A stretch of DNA of 64,000 nucleotides from Pseudomonas fluorescens. Its GTDB lineage: Bacteria > Pseudomonadota > Gammaproteobacteria > Pseudomonadales > Pseudomonadaceae. Location: contig NZ_CP038438.1 of the NCBI RefSeq assembly GCF_004683905.1, positions 2,914,001 to 2,978,000 of the forward strand. The letters run 5' to 3'. Under the pieces are notes generated by a model, which was not told the origin of the DNA, searched no databases, and saw only the letters and a list, made by a program, of their open reading frames with translations. The position numbers and the translations under genes are program-made. Position 1 is the stretch's first letter. Each line of letters starts with the position of its first letter. Positions 10,814-21,478 of this stretch are shown here, in pieces.

Positions 10814-11500
10814 TTACAGATCAATCTGATCCGCTTTTTTTATGTCTAACTGTACCAATTTTCGCAGGTAGTCCCCGAAACCGCCCCGGGCACGGCTGTC
10901 CAGACGGGCGCTGGTGTGCACTTGCGGGCGATGGCTCCAGGCGATGTCGGCACCGAGCAATTCCAGTTGCCGCACCAGTTGCACGTCCTCATCGCAGGTC
11001 AAGGGGGCGAACCCCCCGGCCCAACGATAAGCATCGGCACTGACCCCAAGATTGGCGCCGTGGATATGGCGATGCCCGTCCCGCGCCTGATAGTGACTGT
11101 GATAACGGATTTGCGCGCTTTCGTCGAATGACGGATCCCAATGTTCGACGGTCACCGTGCCGCAGACCGCATCCGCACCCAGCCCCAACTGTGCCACCAG
11201 CCAGTCCTCGGCCACACGGCTGTCGGCGTCGGTGCAGGAGATCCAGCGCGCGCCACGCTCCAGCAACACCTGCGCGCCAGCGGCTCGGGCTTGGCCAACG
11301 TTACGCGCGTCGATGTGCAGACTCAGTACCGGAAAGCCGCTGACAATCTGCGCCGAGCGATCGGTGCAGCTGTCGAGCACCACCAGCACTTCGACCGGTT
11401 CGCCGGCCAGCAGCCCGTGTTTGCTGGCGCGTACGGCGGCGCTCAGGCACTGTTCGAGCAGGTCTTGCTCGTTGTGCGCGGGAATCAGAATGCCGATCAT
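10814..11500 (-). CDS. Family 2 glycosyltransferase
   Basis: A 228-residue GT-A fold protein: IGILIPAHNEQDLLEQCL at the N-terminus, EVLVVLDSCTDRS, NVGQARAAGAQVLLERGARW, then the nucleotide/metal-binding TDADSRV and a later GGFAPLTCDEDVQLVRQLE acceptor-side motif. No membrane segments, so probably cytosolic and acting on a soluble or peripheral acceptor. Its ATG overlaps the methyltransferase stop (ATGA), which indicates translational coupling. Donor sugar and acceptor are unknown. It is the last of four coupled genes behind glgX. Confidence 0.85.
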   Translation of the reverse strand: MIGILIPAHNEQDLLEQCLSAAVRASKHGLLAGEPVEVLVVLDSCTDRSAQIVSGFPVLSLHIDARNVGQARAAGAQVLLERGARWISCTDADSRVAEDWLVAQLGLGADAVCGTVTVEHWDPSFDESAQIRYHSHYQARDGHRHIHGANLGVSADAYRWAGGFAPLTCDEDVQLVRQLELLGADIAWSHRPQVHTSARLDSRARGGFGDYLRKLVQLDIKKADQIDL

Positions 11501-12096
11501 CGCAGGCCCTCCAATGCGGCCACCGAGCGCGGCTCACGGCTCCAGACTTCAAGAATGAAGTCGGCTTCCTGATGCAGCGCCAGACGCGGTAGCGGTAATT
11601 GCTCGTGAATCAGGTCATGTACCTGCCGCGCGTTGAGCGGGCAGCCATCGATGGGCGGGCGCCAGTGGCAGGCCAGCAACTGGCCGTCAGCCGTCAGGGA
11701 TTCACTGATGCGGCGGATCACTTCTGTCAGATCCTGGGCATCGAGGTAGTAGCCGATTTCGCTAAATACAATCAGGTCGAATTTTTCCTCCGGCCAGTCA
11801 CCGGGCAAGCGACTTTGGCGCACCTCGGCATGGTCAAACAGGCTCAATCGGGTACGCGCCAGATTCACCGCGGCACTGGCGGTGTCGCAACACAGCAGGC
11901 GGTCGCAGCGCTCGGCGAGCTCGGCGCTGAGTTCGCCATTGGCGCAACCGGGTTCGAAGATCGCCCGATAATGCGCGCGAGGCAGGGCGGCGAGGGTGAT
12001 AGCGCGTTTGCGCTGTTCGTACCAGCGCTCGCGGAAGGCCCAGGGATCATCGTTAGCGCTGAATAATCCGTCGAAGTAACGATCATCGACACTCAT
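11497..12096 (-). CDS. Class I SAM-dependent methyltransferase, NodS-like
   Basis: 199 residues. Seen: an N-terminal DDRYFDGLFSANDDPWAFRE segment, motif I FEPGCANGELSAELA (SAM binding), CCDTASAAVNLAR, and LIVFSEIGYYLDAQDL, followed by HWRPPIDGCPLNARQVHDLI. This pattern resembles the NodS branch, which N-methylates deacetylated amino sugars. With a PIG-L deacetylase immediately upstream, N-methylation of a freshly deacetylated amine is an attractive but unproven reading. ATGA overlaps join it to the genes on both sides. Confidence 0.85.
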   Translation of the reverse strand: MSVDDRYFDGLFSANDDPWAFRERWYEQRKRAITLAALPRAHYRAIFEPGCANGELSAELAERCDRLLCCDTASAAVNLARTRLSLFDHAEVRQSRLPGDWPEEKFDLIVFSEIGYYLDAQDLTEVIRRISESLTADGQLLACHWRPPIDGCPLNARQVHDLIHEQLPLPRLALHQEADFILEVWSREPRSVAALEGLR

Positions 12097-12866
12097 AGGA
12101 ACACCACTTCAAACGGTTGCAGCAGACGATCCAGCACGTACGGCGCCAATACCGGTTGCAGCCCGGCTTGCGGGTCGCCTTCCAGCTGACTGGCAAAGGC
12201 ATGCACCGCGTGGCGTTTGCGCGCCACTTGCTCAGGGGACAACAGAATCTTGCGCGCGCGCTGCCACGGCACCGAAGCGTCTTCGGGGGAGGCCCAGTGC
12301 CAGGTCCAGACCGGCAATTCGTGGCAGGTTGCGCCGACCCGCCGCGCAGCTTCGATACTGGCGCGGCCGGCAGCTTCGTGATCGCAGTGGCCGTCCTCGC
12401 ACCAAGTGCTGAACACCACGTCGCCGGGGCGCAGGTGGCGTTCGATGAACGCGACCAGAGACGGCTCATCTGCTGCGACCTGGCTATCGCTGAAACCGCC
12501 GCGCAGCCATTTCATCCGGTGCAACGGCACGCCGAGGCGGCGCAGGGCTTCGGCCGATTCCTGCGGCCGCACCACGCTAAGGCGTTCTACCGGCCAGCGC
12601 TCGGAGCCGGGATGACTGGCGCTGCCATCGGTGACCGAGATCAGTTGCAACTGACGCCCGGCGGCGGCCAGCAACTGCAACATCCCGCCGCAACCGAGCA
12701 CTTCGTCGTCCGGGTGCGGGGCGACAATCACCGCCCGCGCGCCCGGTGGCACCAGGCTGAGGACATCGACGCTGTCCAGCGCCGCCAGGTGCCGGGAATG
12801 TTGCCATTGCAGCAGCGAAGTGCCTTGGTGGCCGATGATCGGATCGGGTTTGTGCACGGCATTCAT
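12093..12866 (-). CDS. PIG-L family N-deacetylase
   Basis: 257 residues with an intact LmbE/PIG-L active site: APHPDDE (H51, D53 base, D54) and GHCDHEA (H160, H163). The family removes acetyl groups from N-acetylglucosamine-type substrates using zinc (compare MshB and BshB). No signal peptide, so cytosolic. The start overlaps the stop of the acyl-CoA dehydrogenase-like gene (ATGA), and the stop overlaps the methyltransferase start, so these products are made together. The substrate is unknown. In many proteobacteria this enzyme occurs next to, or fused with, a methyltransferase, which supports a joint pathway. Confidence 0.88.
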   Translation of the reverse strand: MNAVHKPDPIIGHQGTSLLQWQHSRHLAALDSVDVLSLVPPGARAVIVAPHPDDEVLGCGGMLQLLAAAGRQLQLISVTDGSASHPGSERWPVERLSVVRPQESAEALRRLGVPLHRMKWLRGGFSDSQVAADEPSLVAFIERHLRPGDVVFSTWCEDGHCDHEAAGRASIEAARRVGATCHELPVWTWHWASPEDASVPWQRARKILLSPEQVARKRHAVHAFASQLEGDPQAGLQPVLAPYVLDRLLQPFEVVFL

Positions 12867-13861
12867 AGCGTCCAGGCCTCCTCGGGGTGTTCAGCCAGCG
12901 TTTGGCCAAGGGCCGCCAGATCACGCTCGGCATGGCTCTGGCGCAGGAACACCGGCAGATCGGCGCTCAACCGGGCGAAGTGCCGATCCTTGCAGAACGG
13001 AGCGGCACCCAGTGCCCGACCGGTCTCGCGCATCACTTGTTCAGCCGATTGCTCGACCACGGCGCGGGCACGCCGGGCCAACAGTTCGGCATCGGCTTCG
13101 GGATGCGCATCAATGTGCAACGCACTGAAACGCAGCACATTGGCCGCTGCGTACAGCGCCGCATCGACCGCACCGAGGTGGGCGAGGGCATGCGGCTCCT
13201 GACGTTGCGCGCAGTGTTGACGTAGCGCCTCGGAGATCTGCCGCGCCGCGCCGTACCAGCACGCGGCAATGCCGATCCCGCCTTGCCAGAAACCCGGACG
13301 ATTCAGGTAGTCGCCGGGTTCGCCGATGGCCTGGGCCTCGGCGCCGTCGAACAGCACTTCGACGCTGCCGGTGGCGCCCATGCCGACCGCTTGCCAGCCC
13401 TGATCGGTAATGTTCACTCCCGGTTGATCCAGCGCTACTGCCACCAGTTGCTGACGGTCTTCGGCGTCCCACGCGGTGAGCAGCGCATGGCTGAGCACCG
13501 CCGCCCCGGAGCACCAGGCCTTGCGCCCGTCGAGGCGCACCATGTGCCCGGCCGGGCGCACCTGCACCCGCGCCTGCGGTGGTTCAGCCGCCCACATGCC
13601 CCAGGTGCTGCCCGGCGTGGGCGAACCACCGAGTTGTTCGATGATCGCCAATGCGTCGGTGTGGCCTTCGTAGAGTTTGCACAAGCCCAGATCATGTCCG
13701 CCGACTTCAGCCAGACGCTGAAAACGCTCCAGCGTGCGGCCGCTGCCCGGTAACGGCAACTGATCCAGACCGGCCTCGACCAGCGCCCGCAGGCAATGGC
13801 CGAGTGCGGCGGTGTCGTGATAGTCCGGCGGGCGGCGCGCCAGATAACTGTGCAGGTCCAT
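12863..13861 (-). CDS. Acyl-CoA dehydrogenase-like flavoprotein
   Basis: A 332-residue protein, somewhat shorter than typical acyl-CoA dehydrogenases (about 380). Seen: GGHDLGLCKLYEGHTDALAI (N-terminal helical domain), WGMWAAEPP, AWCSGAAVLSHALL (FAD-side region of the middle beta domain), WQAVGMGATGSVEVLFDG, and a C-terminal helical bundle with RETGRALGAAPFCKDRHFAR. The usual catalytic Glu cannot be placed with confidence. The ATG at 13861 begins one base after the glgX stop; a further-upstream start would overlap glgX by over 60 bases and lacks a ribosome binding site. It heads the four-gene coupled cassette. It could be a dehydrogenase, a monooxygenase-type relative, or a non-canonical member. 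Confidence 0.75.
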   Translation of the reverse strand: MDLHSYLARRPPDYHDTAALGHCLRALVEAGLDQLPLPGSGRTLERFQRLAEVGGHDLGLCKLYEGHTDALAIIEQLGGSPTPGSTWGMWAAEPPQARVQVRPAGHMVRLDGRKAWCSGAAVLSHALLTAWDAEDRQQLVAVALDQPGVNITDQGWQAVGMGATGSVEVLFDGAEAQAIGEPGDYLNRPGFWQGGIGIAACWYGAARQISEALRQHCAQRQEPHALAHLGAVDAALYAAANVLRFSALHIDAHPEADAELLARRARAVVEQSAEQVMRETGRALGAAPFCKDRHFARLSADLPVFLRQSHAERDLAALGQTLAEHPEEAWTL

Positions 13862-13862
13862 A

Positions 13863-16022
<2,160 letters not shown>

Positions 16023-16078
16023 GATTGCTCCTGCAAAACGGGTTGGTTCGAATAACGGATCAACTGTGGGAACAGAAT

Positions 16079-16166
16079 CTGTGGTGAGGGGATTTATCCC
16101 CGATGGGTCGCGCAGCGGCCCTGCGACTGCTTCGCAGCCGATCGGGGATAAATCCTCTCACCACAG
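16079..16166. repeat. Long inverted repeat, GTGGTGAGGGGATTTATCCCC family
   Basis: CTGTGGTGAGGGGATTTATC and CCCGATGGG face CGATCGGGGATAAATCCTCT and CACCACAG across a GC-rich centre. The same family recurs near 55138 and 61711. It lies within the glucan operon, between the DUF2934 gene and glgX, so it would be transcribed and could form a long stem in the mRNA. Confidence 0.8.
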
Positions 16167-16271
16167 ACATCTGTCCCTGACAGGGGGTGTTTGAGGTTTC
16201 CTGAGGACGAGTTGTCCCTGTGTGGCGAGCGAACCCGCCACACGGTCATTCAGTTCAATAATCCGGGTGTG

Positions 16272-16607
16272 TCAGTTGGCCGGGGGCTTGCGTGGGGCGC
16301 GCGGCTTTTTCTCGGCGGCTTTTTCGCCCGGTGGAATCACTTTGGCGGCGCTGGAAGGCTTGGCTTTGGCGTCGGCAGGCGCCTTAGGCTTGGCCGCCGG
16401 GGTCTTGCTTTCGCTGGCTTTGCCGGTCGCAGTCTTGCCGGCGGTTTTACTGCCCGCAGCCTTTGGCGACTTCTTCGGCGCGAGGGCCTCGGCTTCGGCC
16501 AGTTTGCGCGCCATTTCCCAATGACGCGCTTCATGACCTTCAGGTTTGCCCTCCGATTCCCAGATCTGATAGGCGAACTCGCGGATGCGTTTATCGTCGG
16601 TACTCAT
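16272..16607 (-). CDS. DUF2934 domain protein with Lys/Ala/Pro-rich tail
   Basis: 111 residues. The first 40 or so (RIREFAYQIWESEGKPEGHE) match the DUF2934 signature, a short helical motif found in rhizobial and pseudomonad stress-type proteins. The rest is a low-complexity, strongly basic tail of K, A, P, S and T with repeats such as AKPKAP, resembling histone H1-like tails. An AGGAG ribosome binding site is eight bases before the ATG. It sits 27 bp after treY in the glucan/trehalose operon, so its expression should follow that pathway. Function unknown; DNA, RNA or polysaccharide binding by the tail is a guess. Confidence 0.8.
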   Translation of the reverse strand: MSTDDKRIREFAYQIWESEGKPEGHEARHWEMARKLAEAEALAPKKSPKAAGSKTAGKTATGKASESKTPAAKPKAPADAKAKPSSAAKVIPPGEKAAEKKPRAPRKPPAN

Positions 16608-16634
16608 CGCAATGCTCCTGAACTGAACTCGTCG

Positions 16635-19403
16635 TTACGTAAAGAGTTGGGTAAACAGATTGACCGGGAAATCCCCCAGCGCGGCGCTGACGTTCAGCTC
16701 CCTGTTTTTTGTGACTGCGCTGCTGTGAAAAAGTCCCTTCAGGTTTGTGTCAGAGGCGGCGAACGGTAAAACCACCCGTGTATCGCCCCAGCGCAGCGCA
16801 TCCACCTGTGGCTCGGCACTGTTTTCCAGCAACGTCGCGCAGCGGATCGGCACGATCACGATGGCGTAGCGGCCCTCGTGCTCACGCGCGAATGCGAGCA
16901 CGTTGTGCGCCTGCTCGCCCAGCACCTCCAGGGCCTGATACGTGCCCCGGCGAAACAGCTCGGCGTGTTCGGCGCGCAGGTTCAACACCTGGGCGATCAA
17001 CGCTTGCTTGATGCGCCCGTCACGCCAGTTCGCCAGCAGCTCCGGGAGCGGCGCGCGTCCGTCCAGAGCTTGCGCGCGCGCGGCGTAATCCACCGGCCGG
17101 CGGTTGTCCGGATCGACCAGGCTGAAGTCCCAGAACTCGTTGCCTTGATACAGATCCGGTACCCCCGGCACGGTCATGCGCAGCAAGGTTTGCGCCAGAC
17201 TGTTAAGGGCGCCGGCTGCCGCGATGCTGTTGACGGTCTTGCTCAGCGCGGCGCGCAGCAGCTCGCCTTCTGCACCGGTGAGCAGGCGTTGGGTGAACGT
17301 CTGCGCAGCGTTTTCGTAGGCCTCGTTCGGCGCGCTCCAGCTGCTTTGCAACTTGGCTTCGCGCAGGGCTTTCTGTTGCCACTGCCAGATGCGCTCGGCG
17401 TAGTCTTTGAAACCCGCCTGATCGTCATCGCTCAGTTGCAGCGGCCAACTGCCGAGCAACGCCTGATACAGGATCAGTTCATCACCGGACGACGGCACTT
17501 GATCATCGTCGCGCAACGGCCGGGCGAGGGCGCGCCACAACTCCACCTGCTCGGCATACCAGTGGCTGCGTTCGCTGAGCACTGCCAGTCGTGCACGGGT
17601 GTCTTCGCCACGTTTGTGGTCGTGGGTGGCAGTGGCCAGCAAGTTGTCGGGGAACGCGTCCAGGCGTTGCTGATTGACCGCATGGAAGTCGCTGACCGGT
17701 GCGCTGAACTGCTCGGTGTTGTAGCCGACGTCATTGCGCGACAGCAGCACCGCCGAGCGATACAGCGCGGTGTCTTCCACGGCTTTGGCCGCTGCCGGCG
17801 ACGTCAGTTGCTGGAAACGCACGCAGGCGTGCTTGAGGATCTTGCGCGAGCGCCCGCGCGGCTTGTGCCGCCATGGAGTGCCACCGAGCCAGGCCGCCAC
17901 ACAATCGAGCACCGGCCAGTCGCCTTCGCCCAAGGTCTGGCGGGCACCGTCCATGGCCTGCTGGAAAAACTGTTCATCCTGCGCCGCGCGCCCCAGCGCA
18001 TTGATGTAAGTGCGATACACCGGGAAATGCACGATCAGCGCCTGCAACACCCGGCGGATCGCGCCGAGGGTCAGGTCACGGGTCATCAGGTCATCGCGGG
18101 CCACTTGCAGCAGCGCCTGGGCGACGCTTTCAAAATCGCTGGCCAGCGAGCCGTTGAGGATCTGCTGGCGTGCCAGTTGCGCTTCTTCGATGAACGCCGC
18201 CGGACGCTCGGTGCGTCGCTGCCAGAGGTCGCCGAGTACATGTTCGCCATCGGGGTCGTGTTGCAGCAACGACAGCTGATTCATGAACTCGTAACCGGTG
18301 CTGCCATCCACCGCCCAATCGGTACGCAGGGTTTCGCCGGCACCGAGAATCTTCTCGACATAGATCGGCAAGTGCCGATCCGGCGCAAGCAAGTCGAGGC
18401 GCCGCCGCAGTTTGCGGCAATAGCCACGCGGGTCAGCGAGACCGTCGATGTGGTCGATGCGCAAGCCGTCGACCAGGCCTTCGGCGATCAACTGGAAAAT
18501 CTTGCCGTGAGTCGCTTCGAATACCGCCGGGCGTTCGACACGCAGGCCACCGAGCTCGTTGATGTCGAAAAAGCGCCGCCAGTTGATGTCGTCTGCTGCG
18601 GTGCGCCAACTGGCGAGACGGTAGCTCTGGCGTTCGAGCAACTGATGCAGCTTGTCGAAGCCTTCTGCTGTCGTGGAGTCGTAATGCGCGAGACTTTCCT
18701 CGATCGCGGCGAGAATCTGCGGATCGCTTGCCAGCTCTTTCAGTTCAGCCTTGAGCGGCATCGCCAGCGCATGCGCGTCGGTCTGGTAGCTGAGGGTGCT
18801 GAAACGATCGGCCAGGGATTTCAGCGCTTCGAGCGGTTTGAGCAACTCGCCGTAGTCATTCGGGCAGATCGGGAAGTGGTGCTCGTAATGCTCGACGTGG
18901 AAGCGACCTTGCTGCGCATCGAAGCGCAGTTTCAGCGTGCCTTCCTGCAGCGCGACGCCGTAATCGCTGCCGAGAAACGGCAGCAACAATTGGCCTTCCA
19001 TCAACGGGTCCGGCGAGTGCCACTGGATGTCGAAGAACTCGCCGTAAGGGCTCAGTCGGCCCCACTCCAGCAGATCGAGCCACCACGGGTTGTCACCGCC
19101 GCCGACGGCCATGTGGTTGGAGACGATGTCGAGGATCAAGCCCATGCCGTGTTCGCGCAGGGTGCTGACCAGACGCCGCAGCGCCGGTTCGCCGCCGAGT
19201 TCCGGATTGACTTGCGTCGGGTCGACCACGTCGTAGCCGTGCATCGAGCCGGCGCGGGCCGCGAGCAGCGGTGAGGCATAAATGTGGCTGATGCCGAGGC
19301 GGGCAAAGTACGGCACCAGCGGCACCGCCTGTTCCAAAGTGAAACCCTTGTGAAATTGCAGGCGCAGGGTGGCACGCAGGGGTTGGATAAGGGTCTGGTT
19401 CAT
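16635..19403 (-). CDS. treY: Malto-oligosyltrehalose synthase TreY
   Basis: A 922-residue GH13 enzyme that converts the reducing-end glucose linkage of maltodextrins to alpha,alpha-1,1, producing maltooligosyl trehalose. Seen: LRLQFHKGFTLEQA and YFARLGISHIYASPLLAAR at the start, MHGYDVVDPTQVNPELGG, DIVSNHMAVGG, the nucleophile region VDGLRIDHIDGLADP, and VPGVPDLYQGNEFWDFSLVD near the C-terminus. The length fits the family. The ATG overlaps the malQ stop (ATGA). Works with TreZ, encoded two genes upstream in the same operon, to make trehalose from alpha-glucan. Confidence 0.96.
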   Translation of the reverse strand: MNQTLIQPLRATLRLQFHKGFTLEQAVPLVPYFARLGISHIYASPLLAARAGSMHGYDVVDPTQVNPELGGEPALRRLVSTLREHGMGLILDIVSNHMAVGGGDNPWWLDLLEWGRLSPYGEFFDIQWHSPDPLMEGQLLLPFLGSDYGVALQEGTLKLRFDAQQGRFHVEHYEHHFPICPNDYGELLKPLEALKSLADRFSTLSYQTDAHALAMPLKAELKELASDPQILAAIEESLAHYDSTTAEGFDKLHQLLERQSYRLASWRTAADDINWRRFFDINELGGLRVERPAVFEATHGKIFQLIAEGLVDGLRIDHIDGLADPRGYCRKLRRRLDLLAPDRHLPIYVEKILGAGETLRTDWAVDGSTGYEFMNQLSLLQHDPDGEHVLGDLWQRRTERPAAFIEEAQLARQQILNGSLASDFESVAQALLQVARDDLMTRDLTLGAIRRVLQALIVHFPVYRTYINALGRAAQDEQFFQQAMDGARQTLGEGDWPVLDCVAAWLGGTPWRHKPRGRSRKILKHACVRFQQLTSPAAAKAVEDTALYRSAVLLSRNDVGYNTEQFSAPVSDFHAVNQQRLDAFPDNLLATATHDHKRGEDTRARLAVLSERSHWYAEQVELWRALARPLRDDDQVPSSGDELILYQALLGSWPLQLSDDDQAGFKDYAERIWQWQQKALREAKLQSSWSAPNEAYENAAQTFTQRLLTGAEGELLRAALSKTVNSIAAAGALNSLAQTLLRMTVPGVPDLYQGNEFWDFSLVDPDNRRPVDYAARAQALDGRAPLPELLANWRDGRIKQALIAQVLNLRAEHAELFRRGTYQALEVLGEQAHNVLAFAREHEGRYAIVIVPIRCATLLENSAEPQVDALRWGDTRVVLPFAASDTNLKGLFHSSAVTKNRELNVSAALGDFPVNLFTQLFT

Positions 19404-21478
19404 TGGTCACGCTCGGCAGCTTGCAGGCGGGCGCAGGCCAGCAGTTCCAGGCGGCGCGCGGCATCGGCGCCATCAAGCAAGGCTTCGCTGTTGCCGGGCA
19501 GGCGTCGCGACCAGTTCGGGTGGCTGTCGATGGTGCCCGGCAGGTTGGCCTGCTCGTCGATGCCCAGCGCATCTTCCAGCGGCAGCAACACCAGCGGTGC
19601 ACGGGTGTGGCCGAGGAAACGCACGCTGGCATCGACCACTTGATCGGCTTCGTGGGACTCTTCGCGAAAGTTTTGCGGGTCCTGACTCAAGGCCCCGCGC
19701 AGGCCTTCGCGCTCGCGCTGGCGATGGCGGCGCCATTCGATTTCACCGTTGGCGTCGACAAATTCCAGACGCGCATTCCAGTCGATATCGCGGCCATGCC
19801 ACCAACCGTTGAGCGTCGGCAGATCGTGGGTGCTGGTGGTCGCCAGCGCGTTGTCCGGCCAGTCGAGGATCGGTTTGAAATACGTGTTGTCCTGTTCGAA
19901 CAGCAGCACGCGCATGCCAAGAATCGCCCGCGCACTGAGTTTTTCCCGCAGACCGTCGGGCACGGTGCCGAGGTCTTCGCCGAGGACGATCGCCTGATGT
20001 CGATGGGACTCAAGGGTCAGCAGGCGCAGCAGATCGTCAAACGGGTAATACAGATAAGCGCCATCGGCCGGGGCCGCGCCATTGGGGATCACCCACAGGC
20101 GTTGCAGGCCCATGACATGGTCGATGCGCAGCCCGCCAGCGTGGGCGAAGTTGGCGCGCAGCATGTCGATGAACGCACGAAAGCCGTTGCGGATCAGACC
20201 TTCGGGGGAAAACGCGGAAATCCCCCAACCCTGACCGGAGCGATTGAGAATGTCTGGCGGCGCACCCACGGTGAGCGAGGCGAGCAGTTCGTCCTGAAAA
20301 CTCCAGGCCTGGCTCCCGGCGCCGTCGGCACCGACCGCAAGGTCAGCGATCAGGCCGATGCCCATGCCGGCGCTGCGCGCAGCCGTTTGCGCGCGCTCCA
20401 GGCAGCGGTGGATCAACCACTGGCAAAAGGCGAAGTAACTGATGCGTTCGGCGTATTCCTCGGCAAAGGCTTCGAGGGCGGCGCCGCGCGGGTCATGCCA
20501 GTGTGCCGGCCATTCGCGCCAGTCGAGGCTTTCGCCACGGGCGGCGCGCATTTCCTGAATGGCTTCGAAACGGCAGTGGTTTTCCAGGGCTTCGCCACCG
20601 GCATGGCGGAAACTGGCGAAGTCCGGATGCAACGGGTGCTCGCCCGCGACGAAACCGTCGTACAAGGCTTGCAGCAATTTCTGTTTGGCGTCGGCGGCGG
20701 TGGGCCAGTCGATCAGCTTCAAGTCTTCCAGTTGCCGGAATTGCTCGGCCAGACCGCTGGCGTCGATCGCATCACGCAGGGCGCGTTCGCCAAGGATGGC
20801 GCCCGGTGCGGCATACAAGGCGTTGAGAAACAGGCGGCTGGACGGCGAATACGGGCTGTAGCGCCCGGTGTCGGCGCTGAACATCGCATGCAGCGGACTG
20901 ATTGCCAGCGCATCGGCACCGCGCTCGCCGGCCACCCGCACCAGTTCTTCCAGCGCTTGAGTGTCGCCAAAGCCGCAATCGCCGGGGCGGCGCAGACTGT
21001 ACAACTGCGCGCTCAACCCCCAGACGCGAGGGATCGGGTTGTCTACCGCATCGCCGACGCTGAAGCAGCGCTCGGGGGCCACGGCCAGAGTGAAATATTG
21101 ATCGGCGATGTGCACCTGTTGATAGCCGACCGGGATCAACCCCGGCAGTCTGGCTTCGGCATCGAGTTTGAGGTTAAGGCGTGAACCGTCTTCAAGGTGG
21201 ATTTCGCAAGGGGTTTCAGGCTCGAAATAGCGGGCCAGATCAACGCTGATTCCGACATCTGCGGTCAACAGCGGCGGCAGGTGGCGATCCTGTTGCACCT
21301 GTTGCAGTTGCAGCAGGCTGGCGTCGATTTCCTGCGCGGTATTGGCTGGATGACCCAGGCCGGTGAGAACATTGCGCAGCACCGCCGGGGCGACTTTCTG
21401 CGGGCGGCCGTTGGCGTCGATCCAGTCGACGGCGAGGCCGGCGCGGCTTGCGAGTATTTCCAGTTGCGCATCGCTCAT
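19400..21478 (-). CDS. malQ: 4-alpha-glucanotransferase MalQ
   Basis: A 692-residue GH77 amylomaltase that transfers glucan chains between maltodextrins. Seen: LASRAGLAVDWIDANGRPQ at the start, ALAISPLHAMF, SPSSRLFLNALY, the nucleophile region GGLRIDHVMGL, VLGEDLGTVPDGLR and TTSTHDLPTLNGWW. The frame is open 40 codons further upstream, but the ATG at 21478 forms an ATGA overlap with the treZ stop and gives the usual N-terminus. It recycles short oligosaccharides left by GlgX and TreZ. Confidence 0.95.
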   Translation of the reverse strand: MSDAQLEILASRAGLAVDWIDANGRPQKVAPAVLRNVLTGLGHPANTAQEIDASLLQLQQVQQDRHLPPLLTADVGISVDLARYFEPETPCEIHLEDGSRLNLKLDAEARLPGLIPVGYQQVHIADQYFTLAVAPERCFSVGDAVDNPIPRVWGLSAQLYSLRRPGDCGFGDTQALEELVRVAGERGADALAISPLHAMFSADTGRYSPYSPSSRLFLNALYAAPGAILGERALRDAIDASGLAEQFRQLEDLKLIDWPTAADAKQKLLQALYDGFVAGEHPLHPDFASFRHAGGEALENHCRFEAIQEMRAARGESLDWREWPAHWHDPRGAALEAFAEEYAERISYFAFCQWLIHRCLERAQTAARSAGMGIGLIADLAVGADGAGSQAWSFQDELLASLTVGAPPDILNRSGQGWGISAFSPEGLIRNGFRAFIDMLRANFAHAGGLRIDHVMGLQRLWVIPNGAAPADGAYLYYPFDDLLRLLTLESHRHQAIVLGEDLGTVPDGLREKLSARAILGMRVLLFEQDNTYFKPILDWPDNALATTSTHDLPTLNGWWHGRDIDWNARLEFVDANGEIEWRRHRQREREGLRGALSQDPQNFREESHEADQVVDASVRFLGHTRAPLVLLPLEDALGIDEQANLPGTIDSHPNWSRRLPGNSEALLDGADAARRLELLACARLQAAERDQ

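Noticed and set aside
12117-13202. 361-codon rightward frame over the PIG-L and acyl-CoA dehydrogenase genes
   Set aside because: Antisense to two genes with clear motifs; no ribosome binding site and no recognisable domain.
16878-19274. 798-codon rightward frame antisense to treY
   Set aside because: Long only because of GC-rich codon structure; TreY motifs are on the other strand.
19403-21184. 593-codon rightward frame antisense to malQ
   Set aside because: Shadow of MalQ.
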